Both the position numbers and the translations under genes were made by a program. Below the pieces are notes generated by a model, which did not search any database, was not told where the DNA came from, and saw only the letters and a list, made by a program, of their open reading frames with translations. Positions 32,387 to 40,531 of a DNA stretch of 64,000 bases are shown one piece after another (within the stretch, counting starts at the first letter, position 1; each line of letters begins with the position of its first letter). The DNA is from Ruminococcus sp. (GTDB taxonomy: Bacteria; Bacillota; Clostridia; Oscillospirales; Acutalibacteraceae), in the NCBI GenBank assembly GCA_022768065.1, contig JALELS010000019.1, positions 1-64,000 of the forward strand, given 5' to 3'.

Positions 32387-33147
32387 TTGCCGATACCTCC
32401 GAAAATGAGGGCCGCAATGATGTAACCGGCGGCTATTGCAAGCGATACAAGGCACGCTTCGCAAAATCTGAGCATTCCGGCCATTATGTCTCCGCTTATC
32501 ATATCGCGTATGGAGTTAGTCAGTGCCACTCCCGGTATCAGCAGCATTATATTGCCTATTATTATTTTGTCTGTTGAATAGCCGAAGCCGAGCATTACAA
32601 AGGCAAAAGCTATCGAGCATACCGCAAAAGAGCATACAACATTGGCAAATATCATATTTACCTGAGTCTTTTCCGTGGCATATACAATCAGCTTCAGTAC
32701 AATTCCTATCAGTGCCGCAGCAATTCCGTCCAAAAAGGCGCCGCCGAAAAAGATTGCAAACGCTCCGGCTATCAGGGCACTTACGGTACATTGTATCGGG
32801 AGGTTGTATTCCTTGGTGCCTTTTTCTATCTCATCTATCTGATTGCGGATATAGTGAATATCGGGGACTCTTCGTACTATTTTCCTTGACAGGTCATTTA
32901 GCTTGTGAAGCTTTGTTAAGTCGGTGTGGTGTTTTGTAATGCGGCGCGTCTCGGTTATGGACTTACCGTCCTTGTCCTCAAGCGTTGCAACCATGCTTGA
33001 GGTTATGGTAAAAACATCAATCCTTTTAACGTCGTACGCTTTGCATATTCGCTTTACCGAATCCTCGACGCGGCTGATTTCCGCGCCGCTTATAAGCATT
33101 TTTTCGCCTATGTCAAGAGCACATGAGAGAAGCATTTCCGAATCCAT
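32383..33147 (-). CDS. Threonine/serine exporter ThrE, large subunit (DUF1212)
   Basis: The 254-residue protein has a cytosolic N-terminal half (GEKMLISGAEISRVEDSVKRI is typical of DUF1212) and a C-terminal half with about five membrane helices. Together with the ThrE_2 protein it would export threonine and serine. It is the first gene of a five-gene minus-strand operon that continues with potassium uptake and an ABC-F factor. GGAGGTG precedes the ATG and a good promoter lies upstream. Confidence 0.88.
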   Translation of the reverse strand: MDSEMLLSCALDIGEKMLISGAEISRVEDSVKRICKAYDVKRIDVFTITSSMVATLEDKDGKSITETRRITKHHTDLTKLHKLNDLSRKIVRRVPDIHYIRNQIDEIEKGTKEYNLPIQCTVSALIAGAFAIFFGGAFLDGIAAALIGIVLKLIVYATEKTQVNMIFANVVCSFAVCSIAFAFVMLGFGYSTDKIIIGNIMLLIPGVALTNSIRDMISGDIMAGMLRFCEACLVSLAIAAGYIIAALIFGGIGK

Positions 33148-33175
33148 AAAACACCTCCGAATTTAGTACAAGCTG

Positions 33176-33204
33176 ATTATAGTATATTAAGAAGCAAAAG
33201 ACAA
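33176..33204 (-). promoter_or_regulatory. Promoter of the thrE-trk operon
   Basis: On the minus strand TTGTCT (33204-33199), a 17-bp spacer and TATAAT (33181-33176). It ends 29 bases before the thrE ATG. Confidence 0.75.
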
Positions 33205-33246
33205 CGATTTTTAATGTCGTTTCCGCCAAAACCCGAAAAGAGCAAA

Positions 33247-33278
33247 GTAAAACCGCGAAAGCCGAGACTTTTGCGGTT
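33247..33278 (-). terminator. Candidate terminator after the DUF4364 gene
   Basis: AACCGC-GAAAG and CTTTT-GCGGTT arms (33251-33278) form a hairpin, followed on the minus strand by TTTTACTTT. It separates the DUF4364 gene from the thrE promoter region. Confidence 0.65.
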
Positions 33279-33292
33279 CTTTTTGAAAAAAG

Positions 33293-33850
33293 TTATATAG
33301 TGAGCGCGGTTATAATGCTTGAATAGAGCTTTACGGGGTCGTTTAAGAAATTCTTTTTGACCGCTTCAAGCTGCATACTGTCCGCTACAAATATTGTGAG
33401 CTTCATAAGCGCCTCGTCACCGTTCATAAGTGAAAACGTGACATAATAACCGCCGCCGGGAGCGGATACGGTCTCTATCTTATTTTCGCGCATTGTTTTT
33501 GCGAGTGTCATAAGCTTTATTGCCGAATTTACGGCTTTTTCACGGACTGTTTTGGGAAGCGATGTTTCAAGCGTGTCTGCAATTTCTTTTCCTTTTTCGG
33601 TAGCCGTGAGCAGCTCTTCGCCGTTCTCGTCAATATCCATATCTATGGTGCCGTTTTTCAAAAGCTCCGATATAGCCTGATTTATTTCAAAATAATTGGC
33701 AAGGCCATCCTGAAGCATGGAATCGTTGAGGTTCTGTTTCGAAATCGGAGCGTCAACGGCTCTCAAAATATAGCATATCAAAAGTCTGATTTCGTCGCGG
33801 TTACGAAGCCCGCCGAGCTCTATACCCTCGTCAAAAGCGTCAAATTCCAT
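33293..33850 (-). CDS. DUF4364 family protein (PadR/winged-helix-like)
   Basis: The 185-residue protein matches DUF4364, a Firmicutes family with a winged-helix-like N-terminal region (about residues 20-100: LICYILRAVDAPISKQNL, then TATEKGKEIADTLE) and a beta-rich C-terminal region. A transcription-factor role is plausible but not demonstrated. It has its own perfect consensus promoter, so it need not depend on the upstream alr-pxp operon. Confidence 0.75.
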   Translation of the reverse strand: MEFDAFDEGIELGGLRNRDEIRLLICYILRAVDAPISKQNLNDSMLQDGLANYFEINQAISELLKNGTIDMDIDENGEELLTATEKGKEIADTLETSLPKTVREKAVNSAIKLMTLAKTMRENKIETVSAPGGGYYVTFSLMNGDEALMKLTIFVADSMQLEAVKKNFLNDPVKLYSSIITALTI

Positions 33851-33879
33851 TTTGCACCTCCGAAAAAATCACTTCTTTT

Positions 33880-33908
33880 ATTATAGCCGAAAGTGCATTA
33901 CGTGTCAA
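33880..33908 (-). promoter_or_regulatory. Perfect consensus promoter of the DUF4364 gene
   Basis: On the minus strand TTGACA (33908-33903), 17 bp, TATAAT (33885-33880). The -35 overlaps the alr stop codon. All twelve bases match consensus. Confidence 0.85.
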
Positions 33909-35065
33909 TCAAGGTAATCTACGGTCTCAAGATATTTTCCGTCCTTATAATAAACACGCGGAACCCTGCGGTTTATTCCGCAGCAGAACTCATAATTAAA
34001 GCTGTGAGCGTTATCGGCAACCTCTTCCACGGTTATAACGTTGTCGTTGTCCTTGCCTATAAGCGTGACCTCGTCGCCCTGTTTTGCCTCCGGAATATCC
34101 GTAACGTCAACCATAAATTGGTCCATACAAACTCTGCCGATAATATCGGCAAATTTGCCGTGTATCAAAACTTTGCCTTTGTTTGACAGCGCTCTCGGAT
34201 AGCCGTCGCCGTAGCCTACGGGTACAGTCGCTATACGCATATTGCTCTTTGACGTAAACGTGCTGCCGTAGCTGACTGTAAAGCCGGGACCCACGGATTT
34301 TATAAAAGCTATATGACTTTTAAGCTCCAGGGCAGGGTAGAGCTTGAGCTTTGTCTTGTCAACTTCCTCCGACGGATAAAGCCCGTATGTCATAATTCCG
34401 CTTCTTACCATATCGAGGAAGTTGTCGTCAAATTCGATGATTCCCGCGGAGTTGCACATATGTTTAATCGGTATCTTAACCCCGCTTTCATCGAGCTTTT
34501 TGACAAAATCAAGGTACTTTTTCTTCTGATTGTTGCATGAGGTTTTGTCTTTTTCGTCGGCACAGGCAAAGTGGGTGAATATACCGTTTATTTCAATGTT
34601 CGGCAGAGCGTATATTTTTTTGATTTCTTCTATGCTTTCATCTGTCGGCTGCATTCCGATTCTTCCCATACCGGTGTCGAGCTTTATATGTATTTTAGCG
34701 GTTCTTCCGAGCTTTACCGCTTCGTCCGAAAGAGCCTTTGCGGTGTGATATTCAAATACCGCGTGCATTATTTCGTAGTTTATAAGATCGTTATAATCCT
34801 GCGGAAAAACATACCCCAAAATAAGTATGGGATTTTTAATGCCGTTTTTGCGTAAAACCACCGCTTCTTTTGCGGTGGCAACGCCGAAAGCGTAACAGCC
34901 GATTTCCGAAAGAGCTTTAGCCACGGGCACGGCACCGTGACCGTATGCGTCTGTTTTTATTATTGCCATTACCTTTGTTTTTTTGCCGACTTTATCCATG
35001 GCATTTTTTATATTTCGGCAAATTGCGTCAAGGTCTATCTTGGCGTAAACTCTCTGTGGGAGCAT
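33905..35065 (-). CDS. alr: Alanine racemase
   Basis: The 386-residue PLP enzyme interconverts L- and D-alanine. MAIIKTDAYGHG holds the PLP lysine (residue 37), HIKLDTGMGRIG and the catalytic tyrosine region VSYGSTF are present, as is RVCMDQFMVD. ATG 35065 has AGAAGG eight bases upstream; the frame upstream to 35095 overlaps the pxpA gene and is not preferred. It is the last gene of the operon that begins with a D-amino-acid aminotransferase. That position suggests a role in feeding D-alanine into the pathway, besides supplying the cell wall. Confidence 0.95.
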   Translation of the reverse strand: MLPQRVYAKIDLDAICRNIKNAMDKVGKKTKVMAIIKTDAYGHGAVPVAKALSEIGCYAFGVATAKEAVVLRKNGIKNPILILGYVFPQDYNDLINYEIMHAVFEYHTAKALSDEAVKLGRTAKIHIKLDTGMGRIGMQPTDESIEEIKKIYALPNIEINGIFTHFACADEKDKTSCNNQKKKYLDFVKKLDESGVKIPIKHMCNSAGIIEFDDNFLDMVRSGIMTYGLYPSEEVDKTKLKLYPALELKSHIAFIKSVGPGFTVSYGSTFTSKSNMRIATVPVGYGDGYPRALSNKGKVLIHGKFADIIGRVCMDQFMVDVTDIPEAKQGDEVTLIGKDNDNVITVEEVADNAHSFNYEFCCGINRRVPRVYYKDGKYLETVDYLD

Positions 35066-35079
35066 ATTTATAACCTTCT

Positions 35080-35850
35080 TTATACTATTTCGCACAGCGG
35101 TGCGATTTTAATGTTTTCCATAGTCAATGCGTCTCTTATTTTTCTTACGAATTCCAAAGCTTTTGCTCCGTCTCCGTGAACGCATATCGAGTTTGCCTCT
35201 ATCGGAATTTCCTTTCCGGTTATTGCGGTCACCTTACCGTATTTAACCATTCCGATAACGCGCTTTATGGCTTCGTCCTCATCTGTTATGACTGCGCCGG
35301 GCTTTGTTCTCGCAACAAGAGAGCCGTCCTCTTCATACGCCCTGTCGGCAAATACTTCTTTGGCGCATTTAAGACCGGTGTCGGCGGCGGCTTTAAGCAT
35401 TTGGCTGCCCGAAAGACCGAGCAGTATGAGACTCGGGTCAACTTCGTATATTCCCTCGCATATCGCCTTTGACAGCGCATAGTCTTTGCCGGCGGTGTTG
35501 TAAAGCGCGCCGTGAGGCTTTACGTGCTGAATTTTTATATTGTTGGCTTTAGCGAAGGCGGACAGTGCGCCTATCTGATACATAACATATGCTTTGGCGT
35601 CTTTGGGACTTACGTTCATATTGCGTCTGCCGAAGCCCATAAGGTCGGGGTAGCCGGGGTGTGCGCCGAGATTTACGTTGTTTTCTTTCAGTATTTTAAC
35701 CGTCTTATCCATGACTACGGGGTCGGAGGCGTGAAATCCGCAGGCTACGTTTGCGGAGGAAATATATTTTGCAACCTCTTCGTCGAGTCCTATTTTGTAT
35801 GCGCCGAAGCTCTCGCCCATGTCGCAGTTTAAATCTACAATTGTTGCCAT
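35080..35850 (-). CDS. pxpA: 5-oxoprolinase subunit PxpA (LamB/YcsF family)
   Basis: The 256-residue protein matches the YcsF family: [10 protein letters not shown] at the N-terminus, [28 protein letters not shown] and VKPHGALYN. With PxpB and PxpC it forms the prokaryotic ATP-dependent 5-oxoprolinase that opens 5-oxoproline to glutamate. GGGAGGAG precedes ATG 35850; the frame upstream of that has no ribosome-binding site. It lies 14 bases after the DUF1445 gene and 14 bases before alr. Confidence 0.94.
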   Translation of the reverse strand: MATIVDLNCDMGESFGAYKIGLDEEVAKYISSANVACGFHASDPVVMDKTVKILKENNVNLGAHPGYPDLMGFGRRNMNVSPKDAKAYVMYQIGALSAFAKANNIKIQHVKPHGALYNTAGKDYALSKAICEGIYEVDPSLILLGLSGSQMLKAAADTGLKCAKEVFADRAYEEDGSLVARTKPGAVITDEDEAIKRVIGMVKYGKVTAITGKEIPIEANSICVHGDGAKALEFVRKIRDALTMENIKIAPLCEIV

Positions 35851-35864
35851 TTTATCTCCTCCCG

Positions 35865-36650
35865 TTAAAATTTGAGATCGGTATTTTTTATGTCGGTGAT
35901 GAGCATATGACCCGGAGCGTGCGTTATGCAGAAGTCGGGCTTTGAATTCATCATTATCGATTGCGGAGTTACGCCGCACGCCCAAAATACCGGCGTTTCA
36001 CCGGGCTTTACGGTAACCGCGTCACCGAAGTCGGGCTTGTTTATGTCCTTTATGCCTATCTGTTCCGGATGACCTATTTGAATAGGCGTGCCGTGTACGC
36101 GCGGCATAGAGGAGGTAATGTTAACCGCTTTTACAATCTGGTCGCGGGGCAGGGGACGCATACTTACAACCATCTTACCCGAAAATACGCCTGCGGGTTC
36201 GCAGTCGATGTTTGTAAGGTACATCGGAACATTTTTGTGTTCCTCAATGTGGCGCACCGTTATGCCGCTGTCCAAAAGCTCGCTTTCAAACGAAAAACTG
36301 CAGCCTATAAGGAACGCAACGAGGTCGTCACGCCAAAACCGCTCTACGCTGTTGTATTCTCCGGTCAGCACGCCTTTTTCGTATATTCTGTATTTCGGAA
36401 TGTCCGTTGCAATGTTGCAGTCCTTGGCAATCTTTTTAAGATACGGGTCGCCCACATCCGATACCTCGAGTATGGGGCAGGGCTTCGGGTTTCTCTGCGT
36501 AAACAGAAGAAAATCGTATGCAAGCTCTTTCGGCAGTATCGCAAGATTTGCCTGAGCAAAGCCGAGACACATTCCCGATGTCTGACCCGTTATTTTTTTA
36601 TCTCTTATCAGTTTTCTGACTTCATACGGAGCCATATGTGCTAAATCCAT
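35865..36650 (-). CDS. DUF1445 / YcsI family protein (D-glutamate cyclase N-terminal-half homologue)
   Basis: The 261-residue protein is a YcsI/DUF1445 protein, annotated elsewhere as a putative hydro-lyase. [64 protein letters not shown] and CGVTPQ are landmarks of the family. In mammals the same domain forms the N-terminal part of mitochondrial D-glutamate cyclase (DGLUCY), whose C-terminal part is DUF4392; that part is encoded in this operon at 38350-39426. ATG 36650 has GAGG eight bases upstream; the in-frame GTG 36659 overlaps that site. It sits between pxpC and pxpA. Confidence 0.85.
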   Translation of the reverse strand: MDLAHMAPYEVRKLIRDKKITGQTSGMCLGFAQANLAILPKELAYDFLLFTQRNPKPCPILEVSDVGDPYLKKIAKDCNIATDIPKYRIYEKGVLTGEYNSVERFWRDDLVAFLIGCSFSFESELLDSGITVRHIEEHKNVPMYLTNIDCEPAGVFSGKMVVSMRPLPRDQIVKAVNITSSMPRVHGTPIQIGHPEQIGIKDINKPDFGDAVTVKPGETPVFWACGVTPQSIMMNSKPDFCITHAPGHMLITDIKNTDLKF

Positions 36651-36665
36651 TGTTTTCACCTCTTG

Positions 36666-37604
36666 TCAATAGTGGAGCAGATGCGAGTGAAATTCTTTTT
36701 GTTCCTGTTTTAAAAGACGTTCTGCTTTTTGCCTGTCGGTAAGTTCAAAATGAACCTTTGTGCCGGGTCTTGCCTGAGCCAAAAGCGGCAAATCAACCGA
36801 AATTACCGTGGCGATTTTGGCGTAACCGCCGGTAGTTTGTCTGTCGGCAAGCATTATTATCGGATTTCCCGTGCGCGGAATTTGTATGCTCCCGAAAACA
36901 ATGCCGTCCGAGATAATGTCGACCGTGTTTTTGTATTCTATCTTTTCGCCGGACAGCTTGCAGCCCATTCTGTCGGATTCGTTTGTAACCGTGTATGTGC
37001 TGTTTAAAAAGGTCTTGATTCCGCGTTCCGTAAAATAATCGTCCTGCGGCCCCAAAAGTACCCTTACGGTTATCTCGTCGCTTCCGAAATCCTCTTTGGG
37101 AGCCGAATGAATAAGATGCTTGTGAAATTCATCGTATACATCTCTGCACGGAACGATGACGCCTGCCTTTAACGCTCTGCCGTCAAGTCCGCCGAGCTTG
37201 CATTTCAGATTCGTTGAGCGGCTGCCCATAATAACGGGAACATCTATGCCGCCGCGAACCGCAAGGTAAGTCCTCATTCCGCTTGCTGCGGCGGAAAATG
37301 TCAGCGTTTCGTCGCGTTTTACAAATACGGTTTTGTACATTTCAACTGGGGCGCCGTCAAGCTTGGGCGACATATCCGCACCGGTAATCGCAATGTAATT
37401 CGACTCTAAAAATTTAAAAGAGCCGCCGAGGTAAGTCATCTCAATTACGGCTTCATCGGTAAAATTACCGACGAGTGCGTTTGCTATGTGGTAGGAGCGA
37501 ACGTCCATAACGCCCGACGCATTAAAACCGAGCGCCGCAAAGCCCTTTCTGCCGCCGTCCTGAATTGTGGATAACATTCCGGGAGTAATGACTTTAATAC
37601 TCAT
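36666..37604 (-). CDS. pxpC: 5-oxoprolinase subunit PxpC (KipA-like)
   Basis: The 312-residue protein belongs to the biotin-dependent carboxyltransferase-like KipA/PxpC family: TPGMLSTIQDGGRKGF at the N-terminus, GFNASGVMD, YLAVRGGI and GLDGRALKAG. It pairs with PxpB; the ATG overlaps the pxpB stop by the ATGA arrangement, so translation is coupled. Older names such as KipA (antagonist of the KipI inhibitor) describe the same family, but the pxpA gene in this operon favours 5-oxoprolinase. Confidence 0.92.
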   Translation of the reverse strand: MSIKVITPGMLSTIQDGGRKGFAALGFNASGVMDVRSYHIANALVGNFTDEAVIEMTYLGGSFKFLESNYIAITGADMSPKLDGAPVEMYKTVFVKRDETLTFSAAASGMRTYLAVRGGIDVPVIMGSRSTNLKCKLGGLDGRALKAGVIVPCRDVYDEFHKHLIHSAPKEDFGSDEITVRVLLGPQDDYFTERGIKTFLNSTYTVTNESDRMGCKLSGEKIEYKNTVDIISDGIVFGSIQIPRTGNPIIMLADRQTTGGYAKIATVISVDLPLLAQARPGTKVHFELTDRQKAERLLKQEQKEFHSHLLHY

Positions 37605-38332
37605 TCGCCGTCACCTCCGATGATGCGACACTCATATGTGCCGTCTTGAACTTTTGCCGATATATCGTCGAATTTTTCTTTGTCAATCGGAACAAATCTT
37701 ATGTAATCTCCGGCTGAATAAAGTATCGGCTCGGCTCTTTCGGGGTCGTACGGCTTTACGGGAGTTGTGCCGATAAGTCTCCAGCCTCCCGGGGAGGCGA
37801 GGGGATAAATTCCCGTTTGCTCGCCGCCGATTCCGACGGCTCCGGCATGGATTTTAGTCCTCGGGTTTTGCAGTCTCGGCGTTTTGATTCTGTCGTCAAG
37901 ACCTCCGAGATATGCAAATCCGGGCAAAAAACCGAGCATATAAATCAGATAATCCGTACCCGAGTGTATCTTTATAACCTCTTCCTCGGTAAGATTGTTG
38001 ATTTTTGCAACGTCTTTTAAGTCCTCGCCGTATTCGCCGCCGTACAGCACGGGTATCTCTATGATTTTTTTCCTGTTTTCCGATGATGCTTTAAGGTCGC
38101 GGCAGAGCTTTGCTATCTTCGCTTTAAGCTTCTCTCCGCCCGTAATGCACGGGTCATAGATTATAAGAAGCGACCGAAACGTCGGAACAGTCTCGACAAT
38201 ACCGAGAATGTTTTTTTTACGGAGTGCTTTGTCAAGCGCGTGAACGCAGGCGTTTATTTCGGCGCTTATTTCATTGCCGAATTCGACGGTTATTGCGCTG
38301 TCGCCGGAAGAGAGAAATTTAGGAGCATTCAT
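37601..38332 (-). CDS. pxpB: 5-oxoprolinase subunit PxpB (KipI-like)
   Basis: The 243-residue protein has the KipI/PxpB landmarks GDSAITVEFG, IPVLYGGEYGEDL and MLGFLPGFAYLGGLD. With PxpC it forms the part of 5-oxoprolinase thought to phosphorylate the substrate. AAGAGGT lies eight bases before the ATG. It is 17 bases after the DUF4392 gene. In B. subtilis the KipI homologue was first described as an inhibitor of the sporulation kinase KinA; that role is not implied here. Confidence 0.92.
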   Translation of the reverse strand: MNAPKFLSSGDSAITVEFGNEISAEINACVHALDKALRKKNILGIVETVPTFRSLLIIYDPCITGGEKLKAKIAKLCRDLKASSENRKKIIEIPVLYGGEYGEDLKDVAKINNLTEEEVIKIHSGTDYLIYMLGFLPGFAYLGGLDDRIKTPRLQNPRTKIHAGAVGIGGEQTGIYPLASPGGWRLIGTTPVKPYDPERAEPILYSAGDYIRFVPIDKEKFDDISAKVQDGTYECRIIGGDGE

Positions 38333-38349
38333 ACAAATACCTCTTGAAA

Positions 38350-39426
38350 TTATTTTCTGTCGTCAAAAAATCCGAGCTCTATTGTTTTATCAAACCAGGT
38401 CTTGCATTTATCGGTGAGCGTGGGAGCGTATCTTATACACTCACGCATCATATTGACCATCATCATATTTGTAGTGAGGTCAAAACCGTCTATCGACGGT
38501 ATCTGCCAACCGTACATATCAACCATGCCGCTTCTTGCCGCAGTCTTTAAGACGTCTTTTTCAAGCTCTGCGTCGTGCATGATGTTTATGTCGCCTTTAA
38601 GATAGGCTATTGCAGCAATCATACCGTAGCAGCCCCAGTCCGAAACGGTTGCGGTTATAATGTTGTCTGCGGCAACAACGCTTGCGATTCCTCCGTTACA
38701 GCCGCATACGCAGTTCGATTTTTCAGAGGTGTAGGGTACGTATTTTTTGATGTGGTCAAGAACTGTGCCCATACCCAATTCGTTTCCGAGGTCGCCTATT
38801 GCAATATTCAAAACCCCGGCCTTTTGAAGCTTTGTAAAGAGTATGTCACCCTTTGCCTCAAGAGCCGTAGTGTTTTTGCCTACCGCGTTGTGATATTCGC
38901 CGACGCCGTTTGCACCGGGGAACTCATTTGCTATTACGGCCTTTGGCATCCCCTTTGAAATAATCTCGTCGGCAAGAGCTTCCGCTTTATCTTTGTCCTT
39001 TGTGAATGGGATGAATGCCATGGAAACGGGGTGAGCATTCATCTCTTCAATGGTATCGTAAAGGTGAAGGCCTATCACCCTTGACATATTTCTGACGGCT
39101 TCCACATTTTCGTCTTGGCAGATTATAACGGGTTTTACATCAAATGCGAGCGACAGTGCTCTTGCAAGAAGCATCGAGCTTACTATACCGTCAGTCTCGG
39201 CATGATGATGGTCAAGCAAAACGAAGCCGGTCATTATATATACAATATCGTCTTTTTTAAGTGTCGCGCACAGCTTTTTGGCAGCGTTCATTGTAGTGGG
39301 CATACCGGTATACTCGCGCGAGGCCTTGTAGAGAATGCGGCAAACACCGTATCCTCGCGGATCGAGATTTGCGAGATTATCAAGATTTTCGCCTATATTA
39401 AGGTCTGTAAGTGCTTTTTGATCCAT
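38350..39426 (-). CDS. DUF4392 protein, D-glutamate cyclase C-terminal-half homologue
   Basis: This 358-residue protein carries the DUF4392 signatures TGFVL...HHHAETDG (about residues 66-79) and GDLGNELGMG (about residues 216-225), plus the Cys-rich SNCVCGCNGGIASV. In mammalian mitochondria this domain is the C-terminal part of DGLUCY, which converts D-glutamate to 5-oxo-D-proline. Here it is a free-standing gene between a D-amino-acid aminotransferase and the 5-oxoprolinase genes, exactly where a cyclase would be expected. The identification rests on motifs I recall, not on a search. Confidence 0.8.
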   Translation of the reverse strand: MDQKALTDLNIGENLDNLANLDPRGYGVCRILYKASREYTGMPTTMNAAKKLCATLKKDDIVYIMTGFVLLDHHHAETDGIVSSMLLARALSLAFDVKPVIICQDENVEAVRNMSRVIGLHLYDTIEEMNAHPVSMAFIPFTKDKDKAEALADEIISKGMPKAVIANEFPGANGVGEYHNAVGKNTTALEAKGDILFTKLQKAGVLNIAIGDLGNELGMGTVLDHIKKYVPYTSEKSNCVCGCNGGIASVVAADNIITATVSDWGCYGMIAAIAYLKGDINIMHDAELEKDVLKTAARSGMVDMYGWQIPSIDGFDLTTNMMMVNMMRECIRYAPTLTDKCKTWFDKTIELGFFDDRK

Positions 39427-39456
39427 AATTATTCTCCCTCTTTAAAAAGAATACAA

Positions 39457-39483
39457 GGCTGTTTCGATTTAAGCGAAACAGCC
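39457..39483 (-). terminator. Hairpin between the aminotransferase and DUF4392 genes
   Basis: GGCTGTTTCG and CGAAACAGCC form a perfect 10-bp stem with a 7-base loop. On the minus strand it is followed by TTGTATTCTTTTT, a weak T tract, so partial termination or a polarity step between the first gene and the rest of the operon is likelier than a full stop. Confidence 0.6.
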
Positions 39484-39508
39484 GTATTGCAGATGTGTAT
39501 TATCGGTT

Positions 39509-40348
39509 TTATTCACCGCATTCGTCATGAAGACGTTTGAGGTATGCATCCTGAAGAGTTTTGATGATTTCGGGAGCTTTGCCGCCGACGGGCTCACCGT
39601 CAAGCTCGCATGCAGGCATACAAAGAGCGCCCGAGGACGAAACTATTATTTCGTCGGCGTTTTTAAGCTCTTCGAGAGTATAGTCGCGTTCTTCTACCGG
39701 TATGCCTTTTTCGTGGCAAATCTCTATAAGGTGCTTTCTGGTGATACCGGGCAAAACGAGGCAGTCAAGCTGATGAGTAATGAACTTGCCGTCTTTTATT
39801 ATTGAAACGTTTGAGTGAGCGCACTCCGTTACAAGATCGCCGCGGTGAAATACAGTTTCGTCGCAACCCTTTTCAAGAGCTCTTTGCGAAGCCAAAACGC
39901 TCGGTATAAGGTTAAGAGTTTTAACATTGCAGTAATAAAATCTCTTGTCCTCCATGGTAGCGAGCTTGTAGCGAAGAGATAAATCCTTCATCGGGCAGGG
40001 CCTTGTGTATATAAGGAGATTAGAGGGCGAGTCGGGGAAAACGTGATTGCGTATTCCGGTTCCTCTTGTGGCTTCCCAATAAACAAACTGATTGGGGTCA
40101 TCCACCTTGTTCACGCACTCATAGAGTGTCTTTTTAAGCTCTTCACGCGGCATCGGAGTAGGTATTTCGAGCAGCCTGCAGCTGTTGTAAAACCTGTCGA
40201 GGTGATCCTCAAGCGCAAAGATAGTGCGGTTTACCGAATATGTAGCGTCGTAAACTCCGTCGCCGAAGTACATGGCGCGGTCGTTCATCGGGACCGTCAT
40301 CTTTTCAATAAGATCAAATTTGCCGTTGTAGTAACCGATATTTTCCAT
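39509..40348 (-). CDS. dat: D-amino acid aminotransferase (fold type IV)
   Basis: The 279-residue PLP enzyme aligns by eye with Bacillus D-amino acid aminotransferase: FGDGVYDA with Tyr33, ATRGTGIRNH with Arg100 and His102 (the carboxylate-binding pair specific to this enzyme), VKTLNLI with the PLP Lys143, and LVTECAHSNV. That pair argues against branched-chain aminotransferase or aminodeoxychorismate lyase. It would make D-glutamate from 2-oxoglutarate and D-alanine, or run in reverse. First gene of the operon, about 100 bases downstream of a perfect promoter; GGGGAGC precedes the ATG. Confidence 0.9.
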   Translation of the reverse strand: MENIGYYNGKFDLIEKMTVPMNDRAMYFGDGVYDATYSVNRTIFALEDHLDRFYNSCRLLEIPTPMPREELKKTLYECVNKVDDPNQFVYWEATRGTGIRNHVFPDSPSNLLIYTRPCPMKDLSLRYKLATMEDKRFYYCNVKTLNLIPSVLASQRALEKGCDETVFHRGDLVTECAHSNVSIIKDGKFITHQLDCLVLPGITRKHLIEICHEKGIPVEERDYTLEELKNADEIIVSSSGALCMPACELDGEPVGGKAPEIIKTLQDAYLKRLHDECGE

Positions 40349-40457
40349 TTTTGTCAGCTCCCCAAAATAATGTTATATAAAAGCAAAATAAGCCAAGCCC
40401 AATTGAGTTTTGTCCGCCATCGCACAGAATTCAAATAGACTTAACTTACAATAAGAC

Positions 40458-40486
40458 ATTATAATACGGCAATTTTTTTCTGTCAA
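40458..40486 (-). promoter_or_regulatory. Perfect consensus promoter of the D-amino acid / 5-oxoproline operon
   Basis: On the minus strand TTGACA (40486-40481), 17 bp, TATAAT (40463-40458). No operator-like dyad is obvious, so the operon may be strongly and constitutively transcribed. Confidence 0.85.
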
Positions 40487-40531
40487 TAAAAATTAAACAA
40501 ATCTTAAAAAATGTCGAAATTGACGAAAAAA

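Noticed and set aside
35961..36644. 227-codon frame opposite the DUF1445 gene
   Set aside because: Antisense shadow with an unlikely Tyr/Arg/Cys-rich composition.
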